DNA of 7,800 bases from Thermoplasmata archaeon (GCA_030655715.1 JAUSPR010000222.1:1-7800); one strand, 5' to 3'; positions 1 to 6,573 are shown, counted from the first letter of the stretch. Notes: a model not told the origin generated them from the letters alone. Numbers and translations are program-made.

Positions 1-2464
1 CATCATATACTAATGTTTCAAGGATATCTTTTCTAAAGGAAGTACCCACTAATTGATAAGGATCAAATATCACATAAAAAGATGTTGTGCCTCCAATTTG
101 GGTGTTGCTAGCGTCGTACATCTTCAAGTCATATTTGCCCACTGCAACATTAGATGGCACTGTGATTTCCCAATGTTCTCTGTATTTAGTTGTAAATGTC
201 CCGCCAACATAATAGCCACCTGCATAGTCCTCAACCTTGGTTTTATAACTCGCCCATGATACCTCTGTACTACTGCCCGAAGAAAATACCTTTACGTTAC
301 CATTGCCTGTATTGTATGAGCTGTCTTCGCCTACCACCATGAAGGTCGAGCCTCTTCTCACCACAGCAGGCTCAACAGCCACACCGTCAGACCAGCATTC
401 GTAATCCTTGGTGTGCATATTGCCCATGTATGTGATTTGAACGGTGTCCCAACTCTTTTTTACATCATCAGGGTCAAAGCTGTGCTCGCAGATGTGCTCC
501 CAATATTTTGCGGGGTAATTGCCATCGCACTCCCACTTAGCTTGGAGTGTATGATCCCCTTGAGTAATATATCCAATTGGGAAATTGTATTTGCCTTGGT
601 CGAACGCCTTTTCATACAAAAGGTTACCATCCACTTTGACCTCATGTACAAAACTGTAATCACCAGGGGATGTGCTGCTGTAGGCACCTCCTTTGAAATA
701 TGCATAAGTATCTGTCTCTGCATGGAATGTCATCTCTGTCTCGATAGTGATACCTGGAGAATTTATCCATGATAGCTGTAAATCGTTATTCGAGGCATCT
801 TTAATATTGTATTTGAAGTACATATCACTCACAGTTACCGTGTAGGTGAGTTGAAGCATATACCAGCCCCATACAGATGTGAGTGGGTATGAAAACTCAC
901 CATCAGCATCCGATGGGTAAAACTTCTTTTCTGAGTCATCTGTAGCACCTGGGTGCTGGGTTAGGACAATCTCACTAAACGAATTTTGAGTTTCTGCAAC
1001 GTCATTAGCATCTACTGAGCCTACATATACAGTAATCATTTCATCTGTATCATCTGGTTGATAAAAGTGAAGTTCATAACCCCATGTTCCCGTTCCTATA
1101 AGTCTTTCCTTGAAGTCCGTTATGTACACATTCTCGGCTATCCCATCATTTATAGCAGAACAAACCGTTCCGCCTGTGGCAGATCTTGTTCCTGCGCGGG
1201 TGGCGTCAGAGTAATATGTACCATATGTATGGGTGTTTGATGGATCACTATTAATATTCTTTTCTTCTAGATCACTAACGTCATCGCCATCCGTATCCGC
1301 GGAACTTGGGTTGCTATAAACATGGATTGTAATGCCAAAAACAATCAAATCCCAACCATCATGTTCTATCAGGTCTGATAAACCGTCAATATCTGTATCA
1401 GTTAAGACAGGATCAGAATAAACGTGTATTACTGATTGGGGGGAGGCTTTAATTGTTATATCCCATCCATTTACCTCAACGCCATCCAATAATCCATCAT
1501 TATCACTATCGGGATCCAAAATATTGATAATTCCATCTCCTCCCCGCATTGTTGTTTCTACATCATCATCCCAATTTGCATCAACCCTTGAGTTCCAATA
1601 ATCCAACTCATCCCCGTCATCTAATCCGTCGTCATCCGTATCCTGGTCGTTTGGGTCTGTGGTGTACGTTAAAACCTCTGGGCCATCGTTGATGTTATCA
1701 TCATCTGAATCCGGGTCGTTTGGATCCGTTCCATTCAAATATTCAGCCAAATTTACTAAACCATCTGGTTCTCTATCTCCCATGGAATCATCAACTGTAG
1801 GGTTAAGTCCATTTTCAACCTCCCAACCATCAGGCATACCGTCTCCGTCAGTATCTGGATTGAACGGGTCTGTTCCATATACTTTCACTTCGTCCCAATA
1901 AGATAGCCCATCTCCATCGTAATCAGCATTTTCAATATCATCGATTAATGCATTTAATTGTTCTCGAGCGTCATTGTCTATGACCCAGTCATTGCCAGCG
2001 TAATGACCTTCCGGTTTCTTCCCGTGACCGCTACTGTTGTCTTCATGCCCTAGGTCTCCATCCATTTTTGACCTTATATCATCTTCTAATTTATTCAAGG
2101 CTTCGGTGTAATTTCCATTGATCGCTAACTCTATGATTGCATCTAATTTATTTGCAAAAGCATTTTTTCGCTGTTCTGGGGGATATTTAAACGCTGAGTT
2201 GGGTAAATTTTGAATAGCGGCATTTAGTTCATTTATGTCGTCTACAAAATCCTGAATGTACCCATTCGCAATAGGATTATTGTTATCTTCGTCTGGAGTG
2301 GGGGTGTTACTATCTTCATCAACTGTGGGGTTATTACTATTCTCATTTACATCTATGTCTCCATTTATGCTCATATAACCAGCACTCGCCCCCACTGCCA
2401 ATACTATCACAGTCAAAATCGCGAATGTCTTTTTCATTCCTACGCCGATAAGAAAACTTTTCAT
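1..2464 (-). CDS. Secreted Ca-binding repeat protein with transglutaminase N-terminal-like domain (3' end beyond window)
   Basis: Open for 821 codons with no stop before the left edge, so the protein is C-terminally incomplete here. The ATG at 2464 is chosen because GAGGGG lies 5 nt upstream; Met10 is a weaker alternative. Residues 12-29 form a hydrophobic signal peptide ending in ASA, so export is expected. Residues 36-65 are an Asp/Asn/Pro linker and 66-180 are mostly helical. Residues 181-400 carry about seven Asp-rich loops of the DxDxDG type (for example DYDGDGLSYWDE, DTDGDGMPDGWE, DNDGLLDGVE), known in thrombospondin type 3-like and related repeats to bind calcium. Residues 410-690 are beta-rich without a recognised family, with Cys at 435, 646, 659 and 690. 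Residues 698-821 contain VVRRGSTF, AVGKYDLKMY and SFYVIFDPY, spaced like the Ig-like N-terminal domain of transglutaminases. A catalytic Cys-His-Asp domain would therefore be expected past the edge (inference). Codons are more AT-rich than in the other genes. The extracellular substrate is unknown. Confidence 0.85.
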   Translation of the reverse strand, partial: MKSFLIGVGMKKTFAILTVIVLAVGASAGYMSINGDIDVNENSNNPTVDEDSNTPTPDEDNNNPIANGYIQDFVDDINELNAAIQNLPNSAFKYPPEQRKNAFANKLDAIIELAINGNYTEALNKLEDDIRSKMDGDLGHEDNSSGHGKKPEGHYAGNDWVIDNDAREQLNALIDDIENADYDGDGLSYWDEVKVYGTDPFNPDTDGDGMPDGWEVENGLNPTVDDSMGDREPDGLVNLAEYLNGTDPNDPDSDDDNINDGPEVLTYTTDPNDQDTDDDGLDDGDELDYWNSRVDANWDDDVETTMRGGDGIINILDPDSDNDGLLDGVEVNGWDITIKASPQSVIHVYSDPVLTDTDIDGLSDLIEHDGWDLIVFGITIHVYSNPSSADTDGDDVSDLEEKNINSDPSNTHTYGTYYSDATRAGTRSATGGTVCSAINDGIAENVYITDFKERLIGTGTWGYELHFYQPDDTDEMITVYVGSVDANDVAETQNSFSEIVLTQHPGATDDSEKKFYPSDADGEFSYPLTSVWGWYMLQLTYTVTVSDMYFKYNIKDASNNDLQLSWINSPGITIETEMTFHAETDTYAYFKGGAYSSTSPGDYSFVHEVKVDGNLLYEKAFDQGKYNFPIGYITQGDHTLQAKWECDGNYPAKYWEHICEHSFDPDDVKKSWDTVQITYMGNMHTKDYECWSDGVAVEPAVVRRGSTFMVVGEDSSYNTGNGNVKVFSSGSSTEVSWASYKTKVEDYAGGYYVGGTFTTKYREHWEITVPSNVAVGKYDLKMYDASNTQIGGTTSFYVIFDPYQLVGTSFRKDILETLVYD

Positions 2465-2469
2465 ATTAT

Positions 2470-2509
2470 CCCCTCATGCTTTTAGCTATTAAACCTACAT
2501 AATTTATCT
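2470..2509 (-). promoter_or_regulatory. Probable box A and Shine-Dalgarno for the secreted repeat protein
   Basis: On the minus strand GAGGGG (2475-2470) lies 5 nt before the ATG and fits an archaeal Shine-Dalgarno. Further upstream, ATAAATTA (2508-2501) resembles an archaeal TATA box. Counting about 26 nt from its centre puts the transcript start near 2478 and leaves a leader of about 14 nt that contains the SD. A second AT-rich candidate, CTAAATAG, lies at 2512-2519. The ribosome site is the firmer part; the TATA assignment is inference. Confidence 0.45.
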
Positions 2510-2703
2510 ACTATTTAGACTTTTCTATCTCTTAATTCTTATAAAAATCAACATGCTAAAAAGTGATATGATATATCTCTTGTTCAGACATTGTTTTGTT
2601 GTTACATTGCGTGTGCGCTTCCCCTACGATTTCGCTCCGCTCCAAGTCACCAACCCGGTTCCATAAACTACCAGCCCCTAAATTGACTGGTGCTTGCAGC
2701 CTG

Positions 2704-2806
2704 GGCTGGAAGTTTACGTGAATAGGCCATACACCTGATTTATCAAAGCTTATTAGCTTTGATTTCATATGCATTGATATGAACGGTGCATGGCGGTTTC
2801 ACACGT
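2704..2806. repeat. Structured repeat, copy A
   Basis: Shares with copies B and C the blocks GGCTGGAAGTT, TAGGCC, CACCTGATTTATCAAAGC, GCTTTGAT and ACGGTGC..GGCGGT in the same order. Predicted helices: basal ACGTG/CACGT (2716-2720 / 2802-2806); GCCATACACC/GGTGCATGGC (2726-2735 / 2785-2794, 9 of 10 paired); inner hairpin ATCAAAGCT/AGCTTTGAT (2742-2750 / 2755-2763) with a 4-nt loop; and an extra arm TTCATAT/ATATGAA (2764-2770 / 2777-2783). Together they make a compact three-way junction with little unpaired sequence. It is the most diverged of the three copies, yet its pairing is retained. Strand is undetermined. It could be a structured RNA or a palindromic mobile DNA element. Confidence 0.75.
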
Positions 2807-3029
2807 TTTTCGGGTCACAACCCCGCCCTAATAAAATGCTTCCTGAATGCCAGGCGAGGCATGGTCGCAAAGGCTGGAACTGATATATGGGATGGTAGAC
2901 CAGATGTTTAATTTTCGTCAAGTTGAATTCAATTCGTGGCAAATATATGCAGCGAATTCGACCATGGCACGACAACATTAATAATTTTAATCGAGTGGCC
3001 ATGCGGCTCGCAACAATCTGATAGTAATC

Positions 3030-3071
3030 GGTGAACGCACAAACTAAATCATAACTGAATGTGCGTTCGCC
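3030..3071. other. Imperfect inverted repeat / hairpin
   Basis: GGTGAACGCAC (3030-3040) can pair with GTGCGTTCGCC (3061-3071), giving 11 pairs of which one is G-T, around an AT-rich 20-nt loop. There is no poly-T tract after it on the plus strand, so it does not look like a simple terminator. It lies upstream of the probable iscS promoter. Its role is unknown; it could be a protein-binding palindrome or a relic of a mobile element. Confidence 0.4.
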
Positions 3072-3110
3072 CTGGGTAGGCAATAATAAAGCAACCACTC
3101 CCAATTAATA

Positions 3111-3214
3111 CCCGTAATCAGCAATCTAGGAGCAATGTGATTACGGGGGGCATGCTGATTACATCAGATTGTAAAAAACAGGCAATATCCTTAAATCCAA
3201 TCTGATATTATCAG
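3111..3214 (+). promoter_or_regulatory. Cluster of inverted repeats with ATCAG/CTGAT half-sites upstream of iscS
   Basis: Four inverted repeats overlap or abut: CCCGTAATCA/TGATTACGGG (3111-3120 / 3138-3147); GTAATCAGCA/TGCTGATTAC (3114-3123 / 3153-3162), which competes with the first; ATCAGATTG/CAATCTGAT (3163-3171 / 3198-3206); and the perfect 13-bp palindrome CTGATATTATCAG (3202-3214). ATCAG or its complement occurs at 3117, 3155, 3163, 3202 and 3210. The 13-bp palindrome lies between the likely TATA box and the iscS start, where a bound repressor would block transcription. I infer operator sites for a regulator of Fe-S biogenesis; the regulator is unknown. Confidence 0.5.
3190..3197 (+). 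promoter_or_regulatory. Candidate box A of the iscSU operon
   Basis: CTTAAATC resembles an archaeal TATA element. About 26 nt downstream of its centre is position 3220, only six bases before the iscS ATG, so the transcript would be almost leaderless. That agrees with the weak Shine-Dalgarno in front of iscS (GATGG, 3217-3221). The assignment is by position and base content only. Confidence 0.35.
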
Positions 3215-3225
3215 TTGATGGAACC

Positions 3226-4401
3226 ATGACACATAAGAGAATCTATATGGATCATTCAGGCACAACGCCCATAGACCCGAGGGTGCTGGAAGCGATGATG
3301 CCGTTTCTGACTGAAAAATTTGCAAATCCTTCTTCCATTTACACAGAGGGTAGGGAAGTGAGGGCCGCGCTTGATACGGCAAGGCTCCAGACCGCCAAGG
3401 CCATCGGAGCTGCTCCGGAGGAAATAACTTTCACTTCCGGCGGTACAGAATCCGACAATCTGGGAATCAAGGGCATAGCCCTCGGAAGGAAGGAAAAGGG
3501 CGGCCACATAATCACGACCACTATCGAACACCATGCGGTTACCCACACTGTGGATTATTTGGGGGAGAACGGCTTTGATGTTTCTTTCCTGCCGGTAAAC
3601 AAATACGGCCAGGTTGAGCTTGAGACTCTTGAAAAGGAGATTCGGGACAATACAATTCTCATATCATTGGCTTATGGAAATAATGAAATCGGCACTATCC
3701 AGGATATGAAGGATATTGTCAAGCTGGCCCATGAGAAGAATGCATTAGTTCACACTGACGCAGTCCAGGCCGTGGCCAAGATACCAATCGATGTGAAAGA
3801 CCTTGGCGTGGATTTGCTATCTCTCTCCGGTCACAAGATATACGGGCCCAAGGGCATAGGTGCACTTTATGCCAGGAAAGGCCTGAAACTCGCACCGGTC
3901 CAGCATGGCGGCGGTCACGAGAAGAACCTCCGTTCCGGTACCGAGAACGTGGCGGGTCTCATCGGTCTTGGAAAGGCCATGGAAATAGGAAAGGCCGGAT
4001 TGACAACGGAAATTCCGCGGGTCAAGGCCATGAGAGACCGTCTTATAAAAGGCATGTTGGCCGAGTTGGATGATTCCTATCTTAACGGCCATCCTGAGAA
4101 ACGATTACCTCACAATGCACATTTCAGATTTTCATACATCGAGGGCGAAGCGCTCCTCCTCAATCTGGACATGATGGGCATAATTGCGTCCACCGGTTCA
4201 GCCTGCTCCTCCAAATCCCTCAAGGCATCACATGTGCTGCTGGCTATCGGTCTCACGCCCGAGCAGGCGCATGGCTCGCTCAGACTCACGCTCGGAAAAG
4301 GCAATACCGATGAGGATGTGGACACTGTCCTTGAGGCAGTGCCGAAAGTGGTAAAAAAGCTGAGGGCCATGTCGCCGCTCGGCCACGGAGGCGGAAAGTA
4401 A
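3226..4401 (+). CDS. iscS: Cysteine desulfurase IscS/NifS
   Basis: A PLP-dependent class V aminotransferase-fold enzyme of 391 residues, the usual family length. It removes sulfur from L-cysteine as a persulfide, releasing alanine, and passes it to the scaffold IscU in the cytosol. Visible motifs: MDHSGTTP at 8-15; the phosphate-binding loop TSGGTESDN at 70-78; EHH with the ring-stacking His102; NNEIGT at 152-157; Asp178 and Gln181 in TDAVQ; SGHKIYGPKG with the PLP lysine Lys204; RSGTEN at 236-241; and the mobile loop STGSACSS with catalytic Cys327. Cys327 is the only cysteine in the protein. The ATG at 3226 places the N-terminal motif as in known members. The stop overlaps the iscU start by one base, so the two are co-translated. 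The C-terminal GHGGGK tail is encoded by the DNA that serves as the iscU ribosome site. Assigned to the iscS/nifS housekeeping type because of its iscU partner and the absence of nitrogenase genes. Confidence 0.96.
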   Translation: MTHKRIYMDHSGTTPIDPRVLEAMMPFLTEKFANPSSIYTEGREVRAALDTARLQTAKAIGAAPEEITFTSGGTESDNLGIKGIALGRKEKGGHIITTTIEHHAVTHTVDYLGENGFDVSFLPVNKYGQVELETLEKEIRDNTILISLAYGNNEIGTIQDMKDIVKLAHEKNALVHTDAVQAVAKIPIDVKDLGVDLLSLSGHKIYGPKGIGALYARKGLKLAPVQHGGGHEKNLRSGTENVAGLIGLGKAMEIGKAGLTTEIPRVKAMRDRLIKGMLAELDDSYLNGHPEKRLPHNAHFRFSYIEGEALLLNLDMMGIIASTGSACSSKSLKASHVLLAIGLTPEQAHGSLRLTLGKGNTDEDVDTVLEAVPKVVKKLRAMSPLGHGGGK

Positions 4402-4781
4402 TGTACAGCGAGAAAGTCATGGACCATTTCATGAATCCCAGGAATGTCGGAGAAATGAAGGACGCCGACGGCGTGGGCGAGGTTGGCAACCCGACCTGCG
4501 GAGACCTGATGAAAATTTTCATCAAAGTTGAGAACGGTATTATTACAGATATCAAATTTCAAACATTCGGATGCGGTGCGGCAATAGCAACCAGCAGTAT
4601 GATCACCGAGCTGGCCATGGGCAAGACCCTGGATGAGGCTCTCGCATTGACCAGGGACGATGTCGCGGAAGAGCTGGACGGTTTACCCCCCATCAAGATG
4701 CACTGCTCCAATCTCTCGGCTGACGCATTGAGGGCTGCTATAAAGGATTACCAGAACAAACACCTGAACTATCGGCCCTGA
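4401..4781 (+). CDS. iscU: Fe-S cluster scaffold protein IscU (NifU N-terminal type)
   Basis: A cytosolic scaffold of 126 residues, the usual length of stand-alone IscU. It receives sulfur from IscS and iron to build [2Fe-2S] or [4Fe-4S] clusters for transfer to apoproteins. The ligands are all present: Cys33 in NPTCGD, Asp35, Cys58 in FGCGAA, and His101-Cys102 in KMHCSN. The N-terminal YSEKVMDHFMNPRNVGE block is typical. No C-terminal Nfu domain or bacterioferritin-type ferredoxin domain is fused, so it is IscU rather than full-length NifU. The ATG overlaps the iscS stop (TAATG), with GGAGG at 4387-4391 as the Shine-Dalgarno. No hscA, hscB, ferredoxin or iscA genes follow. The operon ends here, in front of the tandem repeats. 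Confidence 0.96.
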   Translation: MYSEKVMDHFMNPRNVGEMKDADGVGEVGNPTCGDLMKIFIKVENGIITDIKFQTFGCGAAIATSSMITELAMGKTLDEALALTRDDVAEELDGLPPIKMHCSNLSADALRAAIKDYQNKHLNYRP

Positions 4782-4803
4782 AAATGAGGTATAATCAATT
4801 AAG

Positions 4804-4941
4804 GGCTGAAAGTTCAGGTCGTATAGGCCTGGCGCCTGACTTATCAAAGCCTAACTGGCTTTGATATTCTATGCTAGTAAACACACGGCGCCAGGCGGTC
4901 TATCACGGCACATCAGTTCCTTTGTCGAATTCATCAGGAAG
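4804..4941. repeat. Structured repeat, copy B (first of tandem pair)
   Basis: Begins 22 bp after the iscU stop and repeats 138 bp later as copy C. Helices: basal TCGT/ACGG (4819-4822 / 4905-4908, one T-G pair) with an ATAG/CTAT pairing inside it (4823-4826 / 4900-4903); perfect GC-rich GCCTGGCGCC/GGCGCCAGGC (4827-4836 / 4887-4896); inner hairpin TATCAAAGCC/GGCTTTGATA (4842-4851 / 4857-4866) with a 5-nt loop; and a weak second arm TTCTA/TAG-t-AA (4867-4871 / 4875-4880). The unit tail after the fold (TTTGTCGAATTCATC) is also shared with copy C. There is no meaningful coding potential. Confidence 0.85.
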
Positions 4942-5073
4942 TGCTGGAAGTTCGAACCGTATAGACCTGGCACCTGACTTATCAAAGCATTGTGGCTTTG
5001 ATATACTATGCTAATAAAATTCACGGTGCCAGGCGATCTCTGACGGCACATCTGCTCATTTATCGAACTTATC
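4942..5073. repeat. Structured repeat, copy C (second of tandem pair)
   Basis: Aligns with copy B throughout at a constant 138-bp offset, apart from two one-base indels that cancel. Helices: basal CCGT/ACGG (4957-4960 / 5043-5046); CCTGGCACC/GGTGCCAGG (4966-4974 / 5025-5033), where the G-C pair of copy B is replaced by A-T on both strands of the helix; inner hairpin TATCAAAGC/GCTTTGATA (4980-4988 / 4995-5003). The second arm is weak here. The unit ends at the stop codon of the convergent flippase gene (5077-5079), so the two copies fill the gap between the two gene ends. Confidence 0.85.
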
Positions 5074-5076
5074 TGT

Positions 5077-6573
5077 TCATTCTGGCTTTGTCAATCTCCT
5101 GAACTCGTAATAATCTCTTTTCATCATTTCCCCAGTCAGGTAAAGGCACAGTATGTATACGAAGAATCCCAGGAATGCCAGGATAAGCAGGAATCCGAAT
5201 TCTAACTCGATTCCGTAATACCAGATGAAAAATTCTATCGTGGCCATCATCAGGCCAGCTGACAAAATATGCGCCAGTATCTTTGGATGAGGTTTGCATT
5301 TCAGAATTTTCCATGTGAGATACCTAGCTACGACATAGCCAGTTGCCGCAGACACGAGTACAGCAATCGCGGTCCCGTCCATGTGTTCAAGTGTGAGAAT
5401 AAGGTTTGGTAAAAGAAGAGCCAAGGCGACAATGAATGCGGCAAAAGCCAGACCCGTGATAATTGCCAGCTCCCGGAATTTGTCTGCCCTCACAAGGTAG
5501 GAAATATGCGGGGTTGACATCGCGACGAACAGTCCAGCACCGGCCAGTAATGCGACCGTTGTCCCGCCGCCAATGAAATTGTCCCCGAGGAAAGCCTGGA
5601 GAAGATTATCCGAGAACAGAACGTAAAACGCGGTTACTGGCATGGCTACCAGGGAAACATACCTCTCTGTCATTCGCAGGGTCTCGGATATCTCCTTTGT
5701 CTTGTTGTTTTGGATGTAACGAGAAAGTGCCTCTCCCAGTATTAGCTCGATTGTAACGGCCGATGCACCGATGAAAACCGTAATTCTCTGTGCTCCGAAA
5801 TAAATGCCAAGTGTTTCAAAGTCCGAGAACAGCCATAGCACAACTTTGTCAAGATTCAGTATTAGCGCGGTGAAGGCGATGAATGGAATCATTTTCGCGG
5901 CCGTGTCCTGAAATTCCACTTCCACTTCTTCATTTGATTCACCCATCTTCAGCCTTCTGGCACTGTTGCGCACCAGCATCATGCCGATTGCTCCCGATAT
6001 GAGATAGATGAATGCCAGCTGGAATATTATTGTCTGATCGCCGGTGGGCGCAAAAAACCATATCAATCCAACCACCAGGGCTACCTTAACAATACTTTCC
6101 AGGGTGTCGTACGGCGCAGCGCGTCTGCCTCTCACACACATGGCCACGACCCAGATGGAGGCAAGGTTCACCATTATGAAGAAGCCCAGCATCAAGAACA
6201 TTGAAACGGGATGCAATGGTGTGTGCGATTCAGGGGCGAGCAGGTAAATGTACAGGGCAATCATGAGGCCTGCGACCACGCCCATCGTCACTGTCAGTTT
6301 GACCTTTGCCATGACGAATGCTCTGAAACAGTCAGAAAATTTGTAGCCCTTGGCCAGCACCCTTTCGAATGCAAGCCCGTTGCCCAGGTCGCCGACGAAC
6401 GAGAATAAACCCATGTATGCAATAAGGAAACCAAGTGTCCCGAGAATCTCTGGCCCAGCATTCCTGGCGATGACCAGCAATGCCACGGTGTTAAAAATTG
6501 CCGTCATGAAGCTGGAACCGACCATTATCGGTCTGCCCCTGGCCTCTTTCATTTTCTCGCCCAGGAAACCCAT
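5077..6573 (-). CDS. MOP-superfamily flippase (polysaccharide / lipid-linked oligosaccharide exporter family)
   Basis: A very hydrophobic 498-residue membrane protein with about 14 predicted helices (roughly 23-37, 43-62, 91-112, 122-146, 160-176, 180-201, 228-249, 255-280, 305-327, 334-356, 367-389, 398-419, 431-452, 457-479). A short acidic cytosolic-type loop (GESNEEVEVEF, 211-221) divides two similar halves. The length, the helix pattern and the N-terminal GTLGFLIAYMGLFSFVGDLG block fit the Wzx-like branch of the MOP superfamily. Such proteins move lipid-linked sugars across the membrane for N-glycans or surface polysaccharide; the substrate here is unknown. The start at 6573 is kept because a box A-like TTCAAATA lies 25 nt upstream and no Shine-Dalgarno is present, as in a leaderless archaeal transcript. 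Met8 at 6552, after GGGCGAG, is an alternative. It lies 50 nt downstream of the EamA gene on the same strand. No glycosyltransferase neighbours are visible. Confidence 0.85.
   Translation of the reverse strand: MGFLGEKMKEARGRPIMVGSSFMTAIFNTVALLVIARNAGPEILGTLGFLIAYMGLFSFVGDLGNGLAFERVLAKGYKFSDCFRAFVMAKVKLTVTMGVVAGLMIALYIYLLAPESHTPLHPVSMFLMLGFFIMVNLASIWVVAMCVRGRRAAPYDTLESIVKVALVVGLIWFFAPTGDQTIIFQLAFIYLISGAIGMMLVRNSARRLKMGESNEEVEVEFQDTAAKMIPFIAFTALILNLDKVVLWLFSDFETLGIYFGAQRITVFIGASAVTIELILGEALSRYIQNNKTKEISETLRMTERYVSLVAMPVTAFYVLFSDNLLQAFLGDNFIGGGTTVALLAGAGLFVAMSTPHISYLVRADKFRELAIITGLAFAAFIVALALLLPNLILTLEHMDGTAIAVLVSAATGYVVARYLTWKILKCKPHPKILAHILSAGLMMATIEFFIWYYGIELEFGFLLILAFLGFFVYILCLYLTGEMMKRDYYEFRRLTKPE

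Larger units (their letters stand above)
2465..3225. other. Divergent intergenic region, no convincing gene
   Basis: This 761-bp stretch separates the minus-strand secreted protein from plus-strand iscS. It holds structured repeat copy A (2704-2806), a small hairpin ATGCC/GGCAT (2847-2851 / 2858-2862), a long-stem hairpin at 3030-3071 and an inverted-repeat cluster at 3111-3214. Two minus-strand open frames of 72 and 101 codons (2556-2774 and 2799-3104) show no recognisable domain and no good ribosome site, and the first runs through the palindromic repeat. I treat them as non-coding. From 2540 to 2700 I see no feature I can name. Its minus-strand text (GGAGCGGAGCGAAATCGTAG at 2628-2647) faintly recalls mobile-intron RNA sequence, but I cannot support that. 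Confidence 0.6.

Noticed and set aside
413..772. Plus-strand open frame of 119 codons, and the opposing 87-codon minus frame at 460-723
   Set aside because: Both lie in other frames of the long secreted-protein gene, whose composition and domains are convincing.
2556..2774. Minus-strand open frame of 72 codons
   Set aside because: Its first 24 codons run through the palindromic repeat copy A. No domain, ribosome site or hydrophobic pattern supports it. A vague likeness of GDLERSEIVGEAHTQCN to peptides encoded in mobile-intron regions could not be confirmed; a search against Rfam group II introns would settle it.
2799..3104. Minus-strand open frame of 101 codons
   Set aside because: Mixed composition, no recognised domain, overlaps two hairpins and has no clear ribosome site.
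4110..4562. Minus-strand open frame of 150 codons opposite iscS and iscU
   Set aside because: Lies antisense to two well-supported genes and has no domain signature.
4828..4896. Simple intrinsic terminator for iscU
   Set aside because: The hairpins are strong but no T-rich tract follows on either strand, and a third copy occurs where no gene ends.
4804..5073. tRNA genes or a CRISPR array in the repeat region
   Set aside because: No tRNA arm pattern or T-loop signature, and two long units of 138 bp without unique spacers do not form a CRISPR array.
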